From contig NC_068937.1 in NCBI RefSeq assembly GCF_016801865.2, positions 97,363,982 to 97,427,981 on the forward strand: a stretch of 64,000 nucleotides of DNA. Reading direction: 5' to 3'. Positions 26,176 to 35,410 of the stretch are shown piece after piece. The position numbers were made by a program, and so were the translations under genes. The stretch comes from Culex pipiens pallens (taxonomy: Eukaryota; Arthropoda; Insecta; Diptera; Culicidae). Under the pieces are notes generated by a model that did no database searches, had not been told where the DNA came from, and worked only from the letters and a program-made list of their open reading frames with translations. Each line of letters begins with the position of its first letter. Position 1 is the first letter of the stretch.

Positions 26176-26705
26176 ACACGGTAAAACACGATTAAAAACC
26201 ATTTCTGATCACTCTTTTTTCATTTTAATGCAAAAAAATAAATTTACAAGACAACAATTTTTCCATGGATCAACTATGGTCCCCTTGGAACGAGCTGTCA
26301 AGTACACTCAACCCCCGGTGGTTGGTCACTTTTTCGTTTGACACTTTTTTAGTTTGTACCCCGTTGGTTGGTCAAAGTCAAACTAAAAAGTGACGAACTG
26401 TCACTTTTTATACGGCGCTCATGCACACTATCAAAACAAACGTTTGGTGGTGTGTGTGAACTCCGTGTAAAAGAGGTGTCAAACTAAAAAGTGACCCCGT
26501 TCGTTTGACAACAGTTGGTGTCAAACCATCGGGGTTTGAGTGTATACCTTTTCTGTCAAGAAGGGCCGCGAAGTAATTTTTTGAAAATTGATTTAAAAAT
26601 CCATTTTAAATCCTTTGCGGTTGTACAAAGGGTCCTTGTGCTCAGAAAAATTAGGTTTATCATTATGAACAAATTTAAGCTTAATTTTAGGACCCAATTG
26701 CCCAT
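26176..26705. repeat. Dispersed repeat interrupted by a TA-flanked MITE
   Basis: The outer parts (26176-26304 and 26543-26705) match a continuous copy at about 41587-41885 in the same orientation. Shared blocks include CACGATTAAAAACCATTTCT, GGATCAACTATGGT, CTTGGAACGAGCTGTCAAG and TTTTCTGTCAAGAAGG. The other copy reads straight through the point where the MITE at 26305-26542 sits here. Confidence 0.8.
26305..26542. mobile_element. TA-flanked MITE (CACTCAACCCC termini), copy 1
   Basis: The ends are inverted: CACTCAACCCCCGGTGGTTG on the left, and CCATCGGGGTTTGAGTG on the right. They are flanked by TA at 26303-26304 and 26543-26544. The interior repeats AAACTAAAAAGTGAC in both directions. The uninterrupted host repeat at 41587 supplies the empty site. 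TA duplication points to the Tc1/mariner/pogo group. It encodes no protein. Confidence 0.85.
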
Positions 26706-27636
26706 TTAATTATTTTTTTATATTTAAAATAAATATTAAACTGAAACGCTTGCAGTTAAACAATCAAAGATCGTTGGAAAAAAAATGGTTGTTCCTTAGA
26801 GGTCAGTAATATTATAAGTATTTGTAGTTGTCTTATTAATAAAATTACTTCAACAATACACCGCGAGCAGGTTCAACAACCCTTGCTGTTTTTTTTAATT
26901 GCAAAAAATATTGATGAGAGCACGCGCGCGTGCCAAATTATCTGCCTTTCCGCTATATTTAATACAATTTTACGACAATTCTACGGAAACAGCATGCTCA
27001 CGTAACCGCGAATGACGTTGCAAATGCACACCATAACTGTAAATATGTATGTGACCACGCTGTTTTGGGAAGATTGAATGTAAAATATTGTTTCAAACAA
27101 TGTATGATTTTTTTTTAATTAATTTTGTTTTACTTAATACATTGAGAGGAGAGCATTATTCTACTTGTTTGAAAAATATTATTCGACATTTTGAAATGAT
27201 ATTCCATGAATATCAAACTGCACCGCACGAAGTGTAGGAGAGAATATCATGCATAAACGCATTAAAGTCATGTAAATTTACTATGGCTGACAGGATTAAG
27301 TGCGTATACCAGTTGGTGTAGCTTTTGCAAAGTATTAAGCAGATTAAGCAACTTTTTAAGCTAAGTGAGATGTGCAAGAATTCTCACTTCCTTTACTGTT
27401 ACAGTTGGCGCATTTTGCATTAAGACTAGTCAACTACAGTAAACCCCCACTGGTAAGACCCTGTATGATTATGAAAGAAATACAATAGTTGAAGTTGAAT
27501 TCAAAGAAAGAGATCAACTGTCACTTTTGTCGACTTTTCAAAATAAGTTCAAAAAAGTACCAAATTACCGAAGGTTTACTTTCGTGTTTACTGATTTAAG
27601 TGATTAGTTCGCACCCTTTCGCTCGCTAAGCTACAC
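26706..27636. other. AT-rich intergenic DNA
   Basis: No coding frame, tRNA or well-bounded repeat was recognised here. Confidence 0.45.
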
Positions 27637-27639
27637 TAA

Positions 27640-27896
27640 TGGTACGTTCGTTTGAAGAGCCGGTGCGGCACTGAGTGCCGCACTCGTCGGTGTCAGTTTT
27701 GGTTCAATCGAACGTCATTTGTCAGTGCGCGTGGAACTCGCATGAAACTGAAATAATATCGAGTGCGGCACTAGAGTTTCAGTTCCAAGATGGCGGCGAA
27801 ACTCGTGCGGAACTAGCGCGAGTTTCTTCAAAGAAACACTTTGACAGCTCTGAGTGCGGCACTCAGTGTGGCACTAGCCATCAAACGAACGTACCA
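27640..27896. mobile_element. PIF/Harbinger-like MITE (257 bp)
   Basis: Perfect 16-bp inverted ends TGGTACGTTCGTTTGA are flanked by TAA on both sides (27637-27639 and 27897-27899). Duplication of TWA trinucleotides is typical of PIF/Harbinger elements. The interior carries repeated GAGTGCGGCACT palindromes and encodes no protein. Confidence 0.8.
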
Positions 27897-28249
27897 TAAG
27901 TTAGATCCGACAGATCCTCTGATTAATTGTGGCACATTTACGCGAAGGGGAAAGGAAGCTTTGCTACATTTTCAAACCGCGGAAAGAATCTTCCTGTGCC
28001 GGCCCACGAGTGTCTCAAAACGGACGCAGAAACATGCTAAATTTAGTGACTTCTTAAAGTGGGACGCGCGACTTAGATGACCGGCGGTAGCAAAACAGAG
28101 TTGAGGCCGGTAGTGTGTTTGGATTTCCGAAAATGACAAAATATGTGCCATCCTGTTATTTGGTATAGCAAACTCGCATTCTGAGCCACCGTGAGTATAG
28201 GAATGTTGGCAAATTTCTGGATTTTTACACTTGAATAATGAGCAGTTAT

Positions 28250-28484
28250 TAAAGTGCCTAATAGAAAGTGGGGACACGAGAAACTGAGAACCCAACGATT
28301 TTCTGTCAAAAAATTGAGCACCTCCAAGATCTTATAGATAAGGTGCTTACAATCTCTACTTCTTCCATAGGTATTGTCAAAAAATGAACTCCTTCCATTT
28401 AAACGCTTGGTAAATTTTGACTGACCAACTGTGAGTGGCATTGCATTTTGAGTGCCTTGTCCTCACTTTCTATTAGGCACTTTA
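28250..28484. mobile_element. hAT-like MITE (235 bp)
   Basis: The inverted ends TAAAGTGCCTAATAGAAAGT agree at all 20 positions compared. An 8-bp direct repeat GCAGTTAT flanks the element (28242-28249 and 28485-28492). An 8-bp duplication fits the hAT superfamily. There is no transposase. Confidence 0.8.
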
Positions 28485-28560
28485 GCAGTTATCAGTTACT
28501 AATCCAGCTTCAATTTTCAATATCATTAAAAATAAGAGTATCAAATTAGGGACCTAGTTA

Positions 28561-28622
28561 GGGACCATAAACCAAGTGGAACATCCCCCAAAAAAAGGTC
28601 CCCGTAATTTTTGGATGGTCCC
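28561..28622. mobile_element. Short deletion derivative of the GGGACCATCC element
   Basis: It starts GGGACCATAAACCAAGTGG and ends GGATGGTCCC, and is flanked by TTA on both sides (28558-28560 and 28623-28625). It shares ends and target type with the 155-bp copy at 42467 but is only 62 bp long. Confidence 0.7.
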
Positions 28623-28641
28623 TTAATTGAATATCAGCAAT

Positions 28642-28814
28642 GGGAGCGTTCTTTTATTATACGTAACGCAAAAAATCGGATTTTTAGACCCCCTCCCCCC
28701 CCCCGTCCCTCGTAACAAAATTTTCACACAAATTTTAAAAATTTTGTATGGAGCGTAACACGGCCTCCAAACCCCCCTTCCCCCTACTGCGTTACGTAAT
28801 AAAAGAACGCTCCC
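28642..28814. mobile_element. GGGAGCGTTC MITE, copy 1 (3-bp duplication AAT)
   Basis: The inverted ends are GGGAGCGTTCTTTTATTA (the right end is its complement). The interior has a C-rich tract and GTATGGAGCGTAAC. AAT flanks both sides (28639-28641 and 28815-28817). Two further full copies at 38664 and 41342 show the same ends with AAA and ATA flanks. Confidence 0.85.
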
Positions 28815-28867
28815 AATATCATTTTAATATCAAATTTGTTTGTTACATCTGTCAGCTCATCTGTCAA

Positions 28868-28930
28868 AAATTGTTACGAAGGGAGGTCAAAAATCCAAAA
28901 TTTTGCGTTACGTAATTAAAGAACGTTCCT
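28868..28930. mobile_element. Half copy of the GGGAGCGTTC MITE
   Basis: Only one arm is present: TTGTTACGAAGGGAGG, then TTTTGCGTTACGTAATTAAA and GAACGTTCC. This is the right half of the family at 28642. Confidence 0.7.
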
Positions 28931-29159
28931 ATACGTCACAATTTTCGTGTTGCGACCACCACCACCAACGTAACTGCCAACGATGTTACCTACGTTTACA
29001 TTACTTTGCATCAGTTTTGTTTCTATCGGAGTGAACCAGATTGGCTGCAGATCGTTGCAGCAAAATTGTCCAAACAGGCAAATTTTTGAAGAAAACTTAT
29101 CAATTGAGTTAAAAAGGAGTGTTTGCTGGGCATATTTCGAGTGTTTTGCGCTAAGAAAA

Positions 29160-29212
29160 ATGTTCCCCGGTTTGATTAGTGTGGTGAAACTCCCAAAAGA
29201 AGAAGGATTACG
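29160..29212 (+). CDS. Possible orphan first coding exon
   Basis: ATG at 29160 in the context AAAAATG opens MFPGLISVVKLPKEEGLR and runs directly into a strong donor (ACG|GTAAGT, exon end 29212, phase 2). No convincing second exon was found downstream before the tRNA genes, and the next gene (37931) has its own start. It could be the first exon of a gene with a long intron, a remnant, or chance. The product is not recognised. Confidence 0.25.
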
Positions 29213-29670
29213 GTAAGTTTCCAAAAACCCGCGTAAACTGTCGATTTCGCAAAGCATTTCAAGCAAAACAATATGATTGGGCCAATGTGAGATAGTGAAC
29301 AAAGAGTGTATCCTGCTCAAGTGCTCACTTCAATTTTCTGCACTTTGAGCAAACGTCGAAACGTACAAAGCTAATTTCTAGAACCTTTTTCCCCTCAAGA
29401 TTTCAAACCAAAATCTTTCCCGCCAAAATCTCATCCCGATTCACGCACCCTTTCTAATGAACGATTCATTTAATTCTCTTTCGTTTTCTTCTCAACGAGC
29501 TCATGCGCTCGTTCTCTCTCGAATTCTATTTTTAGGGGAGGACTTTTCTCTCTGGGTTTTTTGTTTGGCTTGTTCATTCCTCTCTGAAGGTTCATTTTAT
29601 TCATTCTTATATTAACATCTGTTGTAAAGACGGTAGAAACCAATGGCATTTAAAATACAATTTACCACCA

Positions 29671-29743
29671 GCCCGGCTAGCTCAGTCGGTAGAGCATGAG
29701 ACTCTTAATCTCAGGGTCGTGGGTTCGAGCCCCACGTTGGGCG
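29671..29743 (+). tRNA. tRNA-Lys (CTT)
   Basis: This is a 73-nt cloverleaf. The acceptor GCCCGGC pairs with GTTGGGC (two G-U pairs), the D-arm is TAGCTCAGTCGGTAGAGCA, the anticodon loop ACTCTTAAT has CTT, and the T-arm contains GGTTCGAGCC. A T6 run at 29750-29755 is a good pol III terminator. It looks functional. Confidence 0.95.
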
Positions 29744-29804
29744 GAGATCTTTTTTGTTGTTTGAAAATTTAATAAACGTGACAAGGGTTATTCTCATATG
29801 TTTT

Positions 29805-29985
29805 TCACTATTTAACAATTTATTTTGTATTTTTGTTTAATCTTGTTATTTTTTCAACTAAGCTGTTAAGTCCTCGATTTTTGGTGAAAACGTCGTTTAG
29901 AAACTGTAATTAAACGTCAATTTGCTGATATGCCAACATTAGGTGCTCGATGGAATTACATGCTGTTCCCCTATCTGAGTTAACA
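29805..29985. repeat. Diverged duplicate block, copy 1
   Basis: This block is similar to about 31793-31985: both contain ACTATTTAA.CAA.TTATTTTGTA, GAACTGTAAT or AAACTGTAAT, AACGTCAA..TGCTGATATG, and GATGGA.TTA.ATGCT in the same order. Both copies lie beside the tRNA genes, which may reflect a local duplication or a shared mobile element. Confidence 0.55.
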
Positions 29986-30088
29986 TTCCTACCCCAAATA
30001 TCGCCTTTTACTGGACATATTTTCCTACAGTAGAAATGAGAAAAGAGAAAATAATCAACAGGTACGTGTAAATAAAAAAAAACTATGA

Positions 30089-30159
30089 TGCATCGGCCGG
30101 GAATCGAACCCGGGCCGCCCGCGTGGCAGGCGAGCATTCTACCACTGAACCACCGATGC
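30089..30159 (-). tRNA. tRNA-Gly (GCC), copy 1
   Basis: This 71-nt gene has acceptor GCATCGG fully paired with CCGATGC, anticodon loop CTGCCACG (GCC), T-arm GGTTCGATTCC and discriminator A. On the minus strand it is followed by a T-rich run (AAAAAAAAA on the plus strand at about 30074-30082), suitable for pol III termination. The gene body matches the copies at 31129 and 38541. Confidence 0.95.
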
Positions 30160-30275
30160 CTGTGAAAAATGTTAGAAAATTAAAAAATCGTCGAAATTGT
30201 TGGAATTTAGTCGAATTGGAGGTGAAATCTCTTTTGTTCATCAATCAAACACAAGTCCATAACTGGCTACAAATA

Positions 30276-30665
30276 CAGTCCAGACTCGATTATCCGAAGG
30301 CCTTGGCAAAATTTCACTTCGGATCATCGAATCACAAAAAAAAATCCTTGTCTTATTTTTGATTGTTGAGCTCAAGTATGACCCCTAAACTACCCTAAAG
30401 TGATTTAGAATTTTTAAATCCAAGATGGCGGCCAATATGGCGGTGTTGAAATATTGAAAAAATGCATTTTATTATTTAATAGGCAATCAACTATTCAAAT
30501 TTGACTAAAATGTGGTTGCAGAACTATATTTTGATGTTTAAAACAAGAAAAAGAAAAAAAACGAAAAGATTTTTTTTTTTTCGTGATTCGATTGGCGAAG
30601 TCCCACAAACCTTCGGACAATCCAACTTCGGACAATCGAAACTTCGGATAATCGAGTCTGGACTG
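30276..30665. mobile_element. TA-flanked MITE of the CAGTCCAGACTCG family, copy 1
   Basis: The ends CAGTCCAGACTCGATTATCC are inverted and flanked by TA (30274-30275 and 30666-30667). Starting with CAGT and duplicating TA fits pogo/Tigger-type elements. The right end repeats the CTTCGGA(T/C)AATC motif three times inside the terminus. The interior carries AAGATGGCGGCC. It has no coding capacity. Further copies are at 33107, 52033, 52933, 63154 (part) and 63601, with fragments at 34541 and 51731. Confidence 0.85.
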
Positions 30666-30667
30666 TA

Positions 30668-31128
30668 TGGTAATTAATATTATTAGTTGATATGTATAAC
30701 AAAATCCACAGCCCTGTTGAAAAAAAAGTAACGGCGCAGTTCTACAACAGAGCACTTGATCCTGAAATTTGTCCTGAAAGCAGAATGTGGCGGCTATAGT
30801 TTTTCAATTTATTATTCAAAGTTTTTGCGTTTGTTAAATCGTTGAAAAAAAAATATCTTCAAGGTCGGCCCAAAAAATGCATACTTGGGTTAATTAGAAA
30901 ATATTTAGAATTTTAATGAATTTTCGACGCAAGTTTTTTTTTTTCACTAAAAATTTTGTTTTCGTCAGACCTTACATTTTTTGAAAACTAATTATTGCAT
31001 ATCAACTGTTCGGTTGTATAATGCATTTTCCAATAGTTTTTTTTTATTGCGCTGTTGAAATCCTGGCTTCCTCCCCTTCAGAAGGTCATATGGTTTGTGG
31101 ATGCCTGAGCCAAACCCAAAAAACTAGA
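30668..31128. other. Spacer between tRNA genes and MITE
   Basis: It is AT-rich with T/A homopolymer runs. No gene or bounded repeat was seen. Confidence 0.5.
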
Positions 31129-31199
31129 TGCATCGGCCGGGAATCGAACCCGGGCCGCCCGCGTGGCAGGCGAGCATTCTACCACTGAACCACCGATGC
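31129..31199 (-). tRNA. tRNA-Gly (GCC), copy 2
   Basis: Same 71-nt sequence as the copy at 30089, anticodon GCC, with all stems paired. The preceding bases CTAGATG also resemble the copy at 30089, but farther flanks differ. A short T run follows on the minus strand (AAAAAA on plus at about 31118-31123). Confidence 0.95.
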
Positions 31200-31792
31200 T
31201 TGTGAAAACTAGTTAAAAATATAAAATCCCGCAAATTTAAATGTTTTTTTTCATAAAATTATTTTTATTAGCTCCTTTTCGGTTAGGACTGAGTCGGCTT
31301 TTGTAGTTACATTTTACTTAAAGCTAAGAGTAATTACAGAGGATCTTGTGTGTAAATGTTAGTGGGAGGGGAGCCGATTACCCGCGGCATACTCGGCGTA
31401 AATTTAAAAGTTTTAGTTCTATTTGAATTCATTTTATGCCGCTGAACCCGCCTTTAGCTTCAAAAAAAATTATAAGAGTTTCAACTTTACCAAAAATCAA
31501 AAAGCACACATTTAACGGGTTCGATCCAATTGAACTGGATTGGGCTTTTGAATTCTCAACCAGTGCTCAAACTTGAGATTCTGATGTAATTTACTATCTG
31601 TTTATTTTTACCGACAGCCTATTTGTTCAGGTTTAGAAGGTATGTAGTAGAGACAATTTTGCATATTTGAACCACTCCTTATAAACTTTTCAGAAAATAT
31701 TTTTTTGAAAAATGTTGATGCCATGTAGGGGAAATTATCGTATGTTTGGCAGGTTAAGCACTCGCTTCTAACTCCGTCCAATTTAAACTCCG
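31200..31792. other. Intergenic DNA between tRNA genes
   Basis: No gene is supported. GGTTCGATCCAATTG near 31519 resembles a B box but lacks paired arms, so no tRNA is called. Confidence 0.45.
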
Positions 31793-31985
31793 TCCACTAT
31801 TTAAACAACTTATTTTGTAAAAATTTTGATAGAAACTTGCTTGCTGACTTCCTTTTGATCTATTTCCTAGGCTATTTCTCATTCGGTTTCAGTTGAAAAC
31901 GCTTTTCATGAACTGTAATTGAACGTCAAAGTGCTGATATGGCAACATAAGAGGCACGATGGAGTTAGATGCTATACCCCTAGTA
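31793..31985. repeat. Diverged duplicate block, copy 2
   Basis: Partner of the block at 29805-29985, with the same order of motifs. TTGAAAACG, GAACTGTAATTGAACGTCAA and GCTGATATGGCAACAT are the clearest shared pieces. Confidence 0.55.
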
Positions 31986-32138
31986 GTTACGCCAACCCTG
32001 AGTGATGAGTAGTCAGTATCTTCGTTCTACGATTATATTTTTATGAAAAGGCTGGGTTTGTTAAACTCCCTGACAACTAAACAAACAGTTTCAATTCGTT
32101 TAAAGTTTCAACTCCAGTCAACAAAAAGCAAAAAAATC

Positions 32139-32212
32139 TGGCTCCAGAGAGGATCGAACTCACGACCTTCGCGTTATTAGCACGACGCTCTAACCAACTG
32201 AGCTATGGGGCC
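32139..32212 (-). tRNA. tRNA-Ile (AAT), copy 1
   Basis: This 74-nt gene has 5' acceptor strand GGCCCCA, D-arm TAGCTCAGTTGGTTAGAGC, anticodon loop CTAATAA with AAT, variable loop, and T-loop TTCGATC. The 3' acceptor strand is TGGAGCC, leaving a C-A mismatch at 4:69. The T-stem GTGAG/CTCTC has a T-T mismatch at 50:64. Both mismatches recur in all three copies. A T-rich pol III stop follows on the minus strand (AAAAAAA on plus at about 32129-32136). The isotype is certain; full activity is less so. Confidence 0.9.
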
Positions 32213-32488
32213 ATGTTGCAAAGAAGGTGAATAAGAATGCATAAAGTTATTCTTTCTTTACAAATGAAGTTGAGCTGGGAGACAAGAAGCTAGTTGAAGA
32301 ATCGCGAACGTAAGATGTGGAACATGAAACTAAGTTCATTTTGAGAGAGAGAATCGGGAAACTTCATGCGCTTGCGCGTACTGAATCTTGTAACTTTGCT
32401 CTCTCATTCACTAATATTTAAAAAAAAATATTTATATGGTATGAATGAACCGAACGTCGAGCATATGAAAACGATTTTCCAGCAACGT

Positions 32489-32796
32489 TTTCGACTGGGA
32501 GCGTGGCGCCTCCTGTAACGTGAGCTACTCACGAGTCGGATTACGGACTGGCTTGAGGTTGGGGTCCACTGTGTGCCGGTCAGGTCCATGTTGACGGGAC
32601 GTCCGCACTAAGCTGACCGTCAATATGGGTGCAATGGGGGAGCCCGATGCATTCAGGTTGGCTAAAGAGAGATGAACCGAGCGAGGGGTGAAAACCAGCA
32701 GCTAAAAGTCTCCGCGGTAAGCAGTAGTGGGATCGCGTCCCGGAGTGGACCTCCGGTGCCAGCCCGGCCGATATAGTCACACCGTGATCTTTTTGC
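32489..32796 (-). repeat. Very young ~310-bp unclassified repeat, copy 2
   Basis: This is the reverse complement of copies at 24953 and 36976, ending on the plus strand with CACCGTGATCTTTTTGC. A few bases differ near AGTCCGTAATCC (the others read AGTCCAGTGATCC). Just beyond its 5' end (plus 32797-32863) a ~33-bp piece, GCCGAAAAAAACAAGAAAGA and onward, is present twice in tandem. Confidence 0.8.
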
Positions 32797-33106
32797 CGAA
32801 AAAAACAAGAAAGAAAACTTGTTTATTTTTGCCGAAAAAAACAAGAAAGAAAACTTGTTTACTATTTTGTACACCGAAGTTTTACACAATTTTAAATATC
32901 GCTATTTATATCCTGTTTTAAAATTAATTTTTTTTTTTGCGGTAGATAAATTAAAATATATTGCATCGCTGTCTTATGATTTTGTCAATTTATAGATTTA
33001 TGGATCTTTTGTTGGTAAAATTTTATTTGTTTCCACTAACGTGAAATACAATTTTTTTTTCAAGGATGCAGACAATATATTTTTTCTAAAATTCTAATTG
33101 GTCGTA

Positions 33107-33484
33107 CAGTCCAGACTCGATTATCCGAAGTTTAGATTATCCGAAGTTCGATTATCCGGAGGTTTGTATGGGACTTCGGAAAATCGAATCACAAACAAAA
33201 AATCATTTTTATTTTCTTACTTTTAAAATCAAATTTGAGTTCTGCGACCCAATTTTAGGCAAATTTGAATGGTTGATGCCTATCAAATTAAAAAATGCAT
33301 TTTTTAATATTCCATCACCGCCATTTTGGCCGCCATCTTGGATTACAAAATTCTTAATCACTTAAGAGTAGTTCAGGGGTCACATTTAAGCTCGACAATT
33401 AAAAATATGACAACGAAAAAAAATGTGATTCGATTATCCGAAATGGACTTTTGCCAAGGTCTTCGGATAATTGAGTCTGGACTG
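33107..33484. mobile_element. TA-flanked MITE of the CAGTCCAGACTCG family, copy 2
   Basis: The left end is CAGTCCAGACTCGATTATCC and the right end is the complement with one change (ATAATTGAGTCTGGACTG). TA lies on both sides (33105-33106 and 33485-33486). The left terminus has GATTATCCGAAGTT repeated inside. It carries CGCCATTTTGGCCGCCATC in its interior. Confidence 0.85.
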
Positions 33485-33680
33485 TATTCAAAAAAATATT
33501 TTCTGATGATCTCGTTATAAACTGTCGACGCTGAAGTGCTTCTAAAAAACTTTTCAAAATTTAATGCGGCAAATTTTTTTGAAAATTATTTTTGAATGAT
33601 GTAGAAGAAATCGACAAAAGATTAAAGTCAAACTGTACATGAAATGTTGTGAGATTTAAGTGTCTCAGCAAAAAGTCATC

Positions 33681-33754
33681 TGGCTCCAGAGAGGATCGAA
33701 CTCACGACCTTCGCGTTATTAGCACGACGCTCTAACCAACTGAGCTATGGGGCC
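33681..33754 (-). tRNA. tRNA-Ile (AAT), copy 2
   Basis: Same 74-nt sequence as the copy at 32139, including the C4-A69 and T50-T64 mismatches, with unrelated flanks. The anticodon is AAT. Downstream on the minus strand only a short T run (AAAAA on plus at 33670-33674) is available as a terminator. Confidence 0.9.
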
Positions 33755-34407
33755 TCGTTGAGATCCGTAGGTAAACATTTCCGCTCAGAACATTTTCCCA
33801 AACAACCTTAACCTTAAGTTTGCTGCCTGCATCGTACGCTACCAGGCGTTCATGCTTCGAAGAAGGCCACACGAGCCGTTTCCTTTTCATACAAATTCAG
33901 TCAGTCCTAGCAAACTGCTTTGCTGTGCAACACCGATCGCATAGCTTTTGCGTCTGGTAAAGTAGTTGACCCTGGACTGAAGCCACCCCTTTTACTGTGG
34001 GTTCTTTTTTGCTTGGGGTGGACTGTACAGCAAATGAGTCGATGTCGGTCTTGTAGTTTTTCAGTTTAAAGATCCATTCAGCGTATAAGAATAGAGTCTT
34101 TTTAATTAAATAGTCTAGTTGGAGTGGGAAGTTGCTTCGTCACCGGATGAGAACCCTCGATTTATGGGCTCTTGTTAAGATTTTTACTGTTGACGACGAT
34201 ATCCGATTCGAAGTGTACAAGAATCTGGAGATGGACGTTTTGCATGAAATGCAAATCGATTAAAATATCGATACATTATCACATAAGATCACATCGATAC
34301 ATTATAACATCACATCACATTAGTGCTGAAAATATTGTCCACCTTGTTCAGTCAAAACGGTACATTAAACGTTTAAATCTTATATTTTAAACTAAAAAAA
34401 AGAAGCC
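33755..34407. other. Spacer between tRNA-Ile genes
   Basis: Composition is mixed. Near 34262-34322 ATCGATACATTA- and ATCACAT-like pieces repeat. No gene is supported. Confidence 0.45.
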
Positions 34408-34481
34408 TGGCTCCAGAGAGGATCGAACTCACGACCTTCGCGTTATTAGCACGACGCTCTAACCAGCTGAGCTATGGGGCC
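34408..34481 (-). tRNA. tRNA-Ile (AAT), copy 3
   Basis: This 74-nt gene differs from copies 1 and 2 by one D-loop base (CAGCTGG instead of CAGTTGG). It shares both stem mismatches. The anticodon is AAT. A run of eight A on the plus strand at about 34394-34401 gives a T-rich terminator on the minus strand. Confidence 0.9.
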
Positions 34482-34540
34482 GATGAAAATTAGTGAAAAA
34501 TTGCACTTCGAAAGCAGTGCGGATAGACATGAAAAGATAT

Positions 34541-34712
34541 TGCAGCCCAGACTCGATTATCAAAAGTCCTCGGAAAAATTTCACTTCGGACAATCGAATC
34601 AAAAATTATATTTCTTCTCTTGTGATTTTGGGTCGATGAGCTCAAATATCGAGCTCAAATATGACCGAAATACTACTCTAAAGCAGCTCATCGATTTTAC
34701 CAACCCCAAAAC
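34541..34712. mobile_element. Fragment of the CAGTCCAGACTCG MITE, split by a hAT-like element
   Basis: It starts GCAGCCCAGACTCGATTATC and continues through CACTTCGGACAATCGAATC and GAGCTCAAATATGACC, which parallels the left half of other copies. The hAT-like palindrome at 34721 begins soon after, so this older element was probably the landing site. Confidence 0.6.
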
Positions 34713-34720
34713 ATGGTCAT

Positions 34721-35402
34721 TAGGGTGTAATATCAAAATCGATTTTCAAGCACAGCAATTTTTCAGTTCCTTTTGGGGTCCTAAACAACTCCCCAAACTT
34801 TGGGAACGATTGGTTTAGTCCTCACTTTGCGCAAAGAGATTCAATTTTCTATGGGAATTTGTATGGAAAAACCCATTTTTTGGATTTTGATATTTAAAAA
34901 AAAAACCACGTTTCACGCTGTATTAAAACCGGATTCATATTCGGATGCTTTGGAAGGTACTCTACAACTTTCCCGAAGATAGTATGGTGCTAGCTTGCCC
35001 CTGAAAGAAGATACAGCGTCCTCAAAACTCGTCTAAAATGTGATTTACGAACAAAAAACACGTTTTAGACGAGTTTTGAACACGCTGTATCTTTTTATAG
35101 GAGCAAGTTAGCACCATACTCTATTGGGGAAAGTTGTAGAGCACCTTCCAGAGCATCCAAATAAGAATCCGGTTTTAATATAGCGTGAAACGTGAATTTT
35201 ATAAATATCAAAATCCAAAAAATAGGTTTTTGCCATACAAATTTATATGGAAAATTGAATCGCTTTGCGCAAAGTGAGGACTTAATCAATCGTTCCCAAA
35301 CTTTGGGGAGTTGTTTAGGACCCCAAAAGGAACTGAAAAATTGCTGTGCTCGTTAAATTTGGACAACTTAATTTTTTTTCCATACAGCCATATTACACCC
35401 TA
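34721..35402. mobile_element. Long palindromic hAT-like element (682 bp)
   Basis: The left end TAGGGTGTAATATCAAAATC and the right end ATATTACACCCTA are inverted. The complementarity continues through nearly the whole length. Matched arm blocks include ACTTTGGG, CTTTGCGCAAAG, TTTTGGATTTTGATAT and GTATGGTGCTA, with a small loop near 35040. The 8-bp repeat ATGGTCAT flanks it exactly (34713-34720 and 35403-35410), as expected for hAT elements. It has no transposase. Confidence 0.9.
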
Positions 35403-35410
35403 ATGGTCAT

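Noticed and set aside
31515..31540. Possible additional tRNA (B-box-like GGTTCGATCC)
   Set aside because: No paired acceptor, anticodon arm or A box at the right distance.
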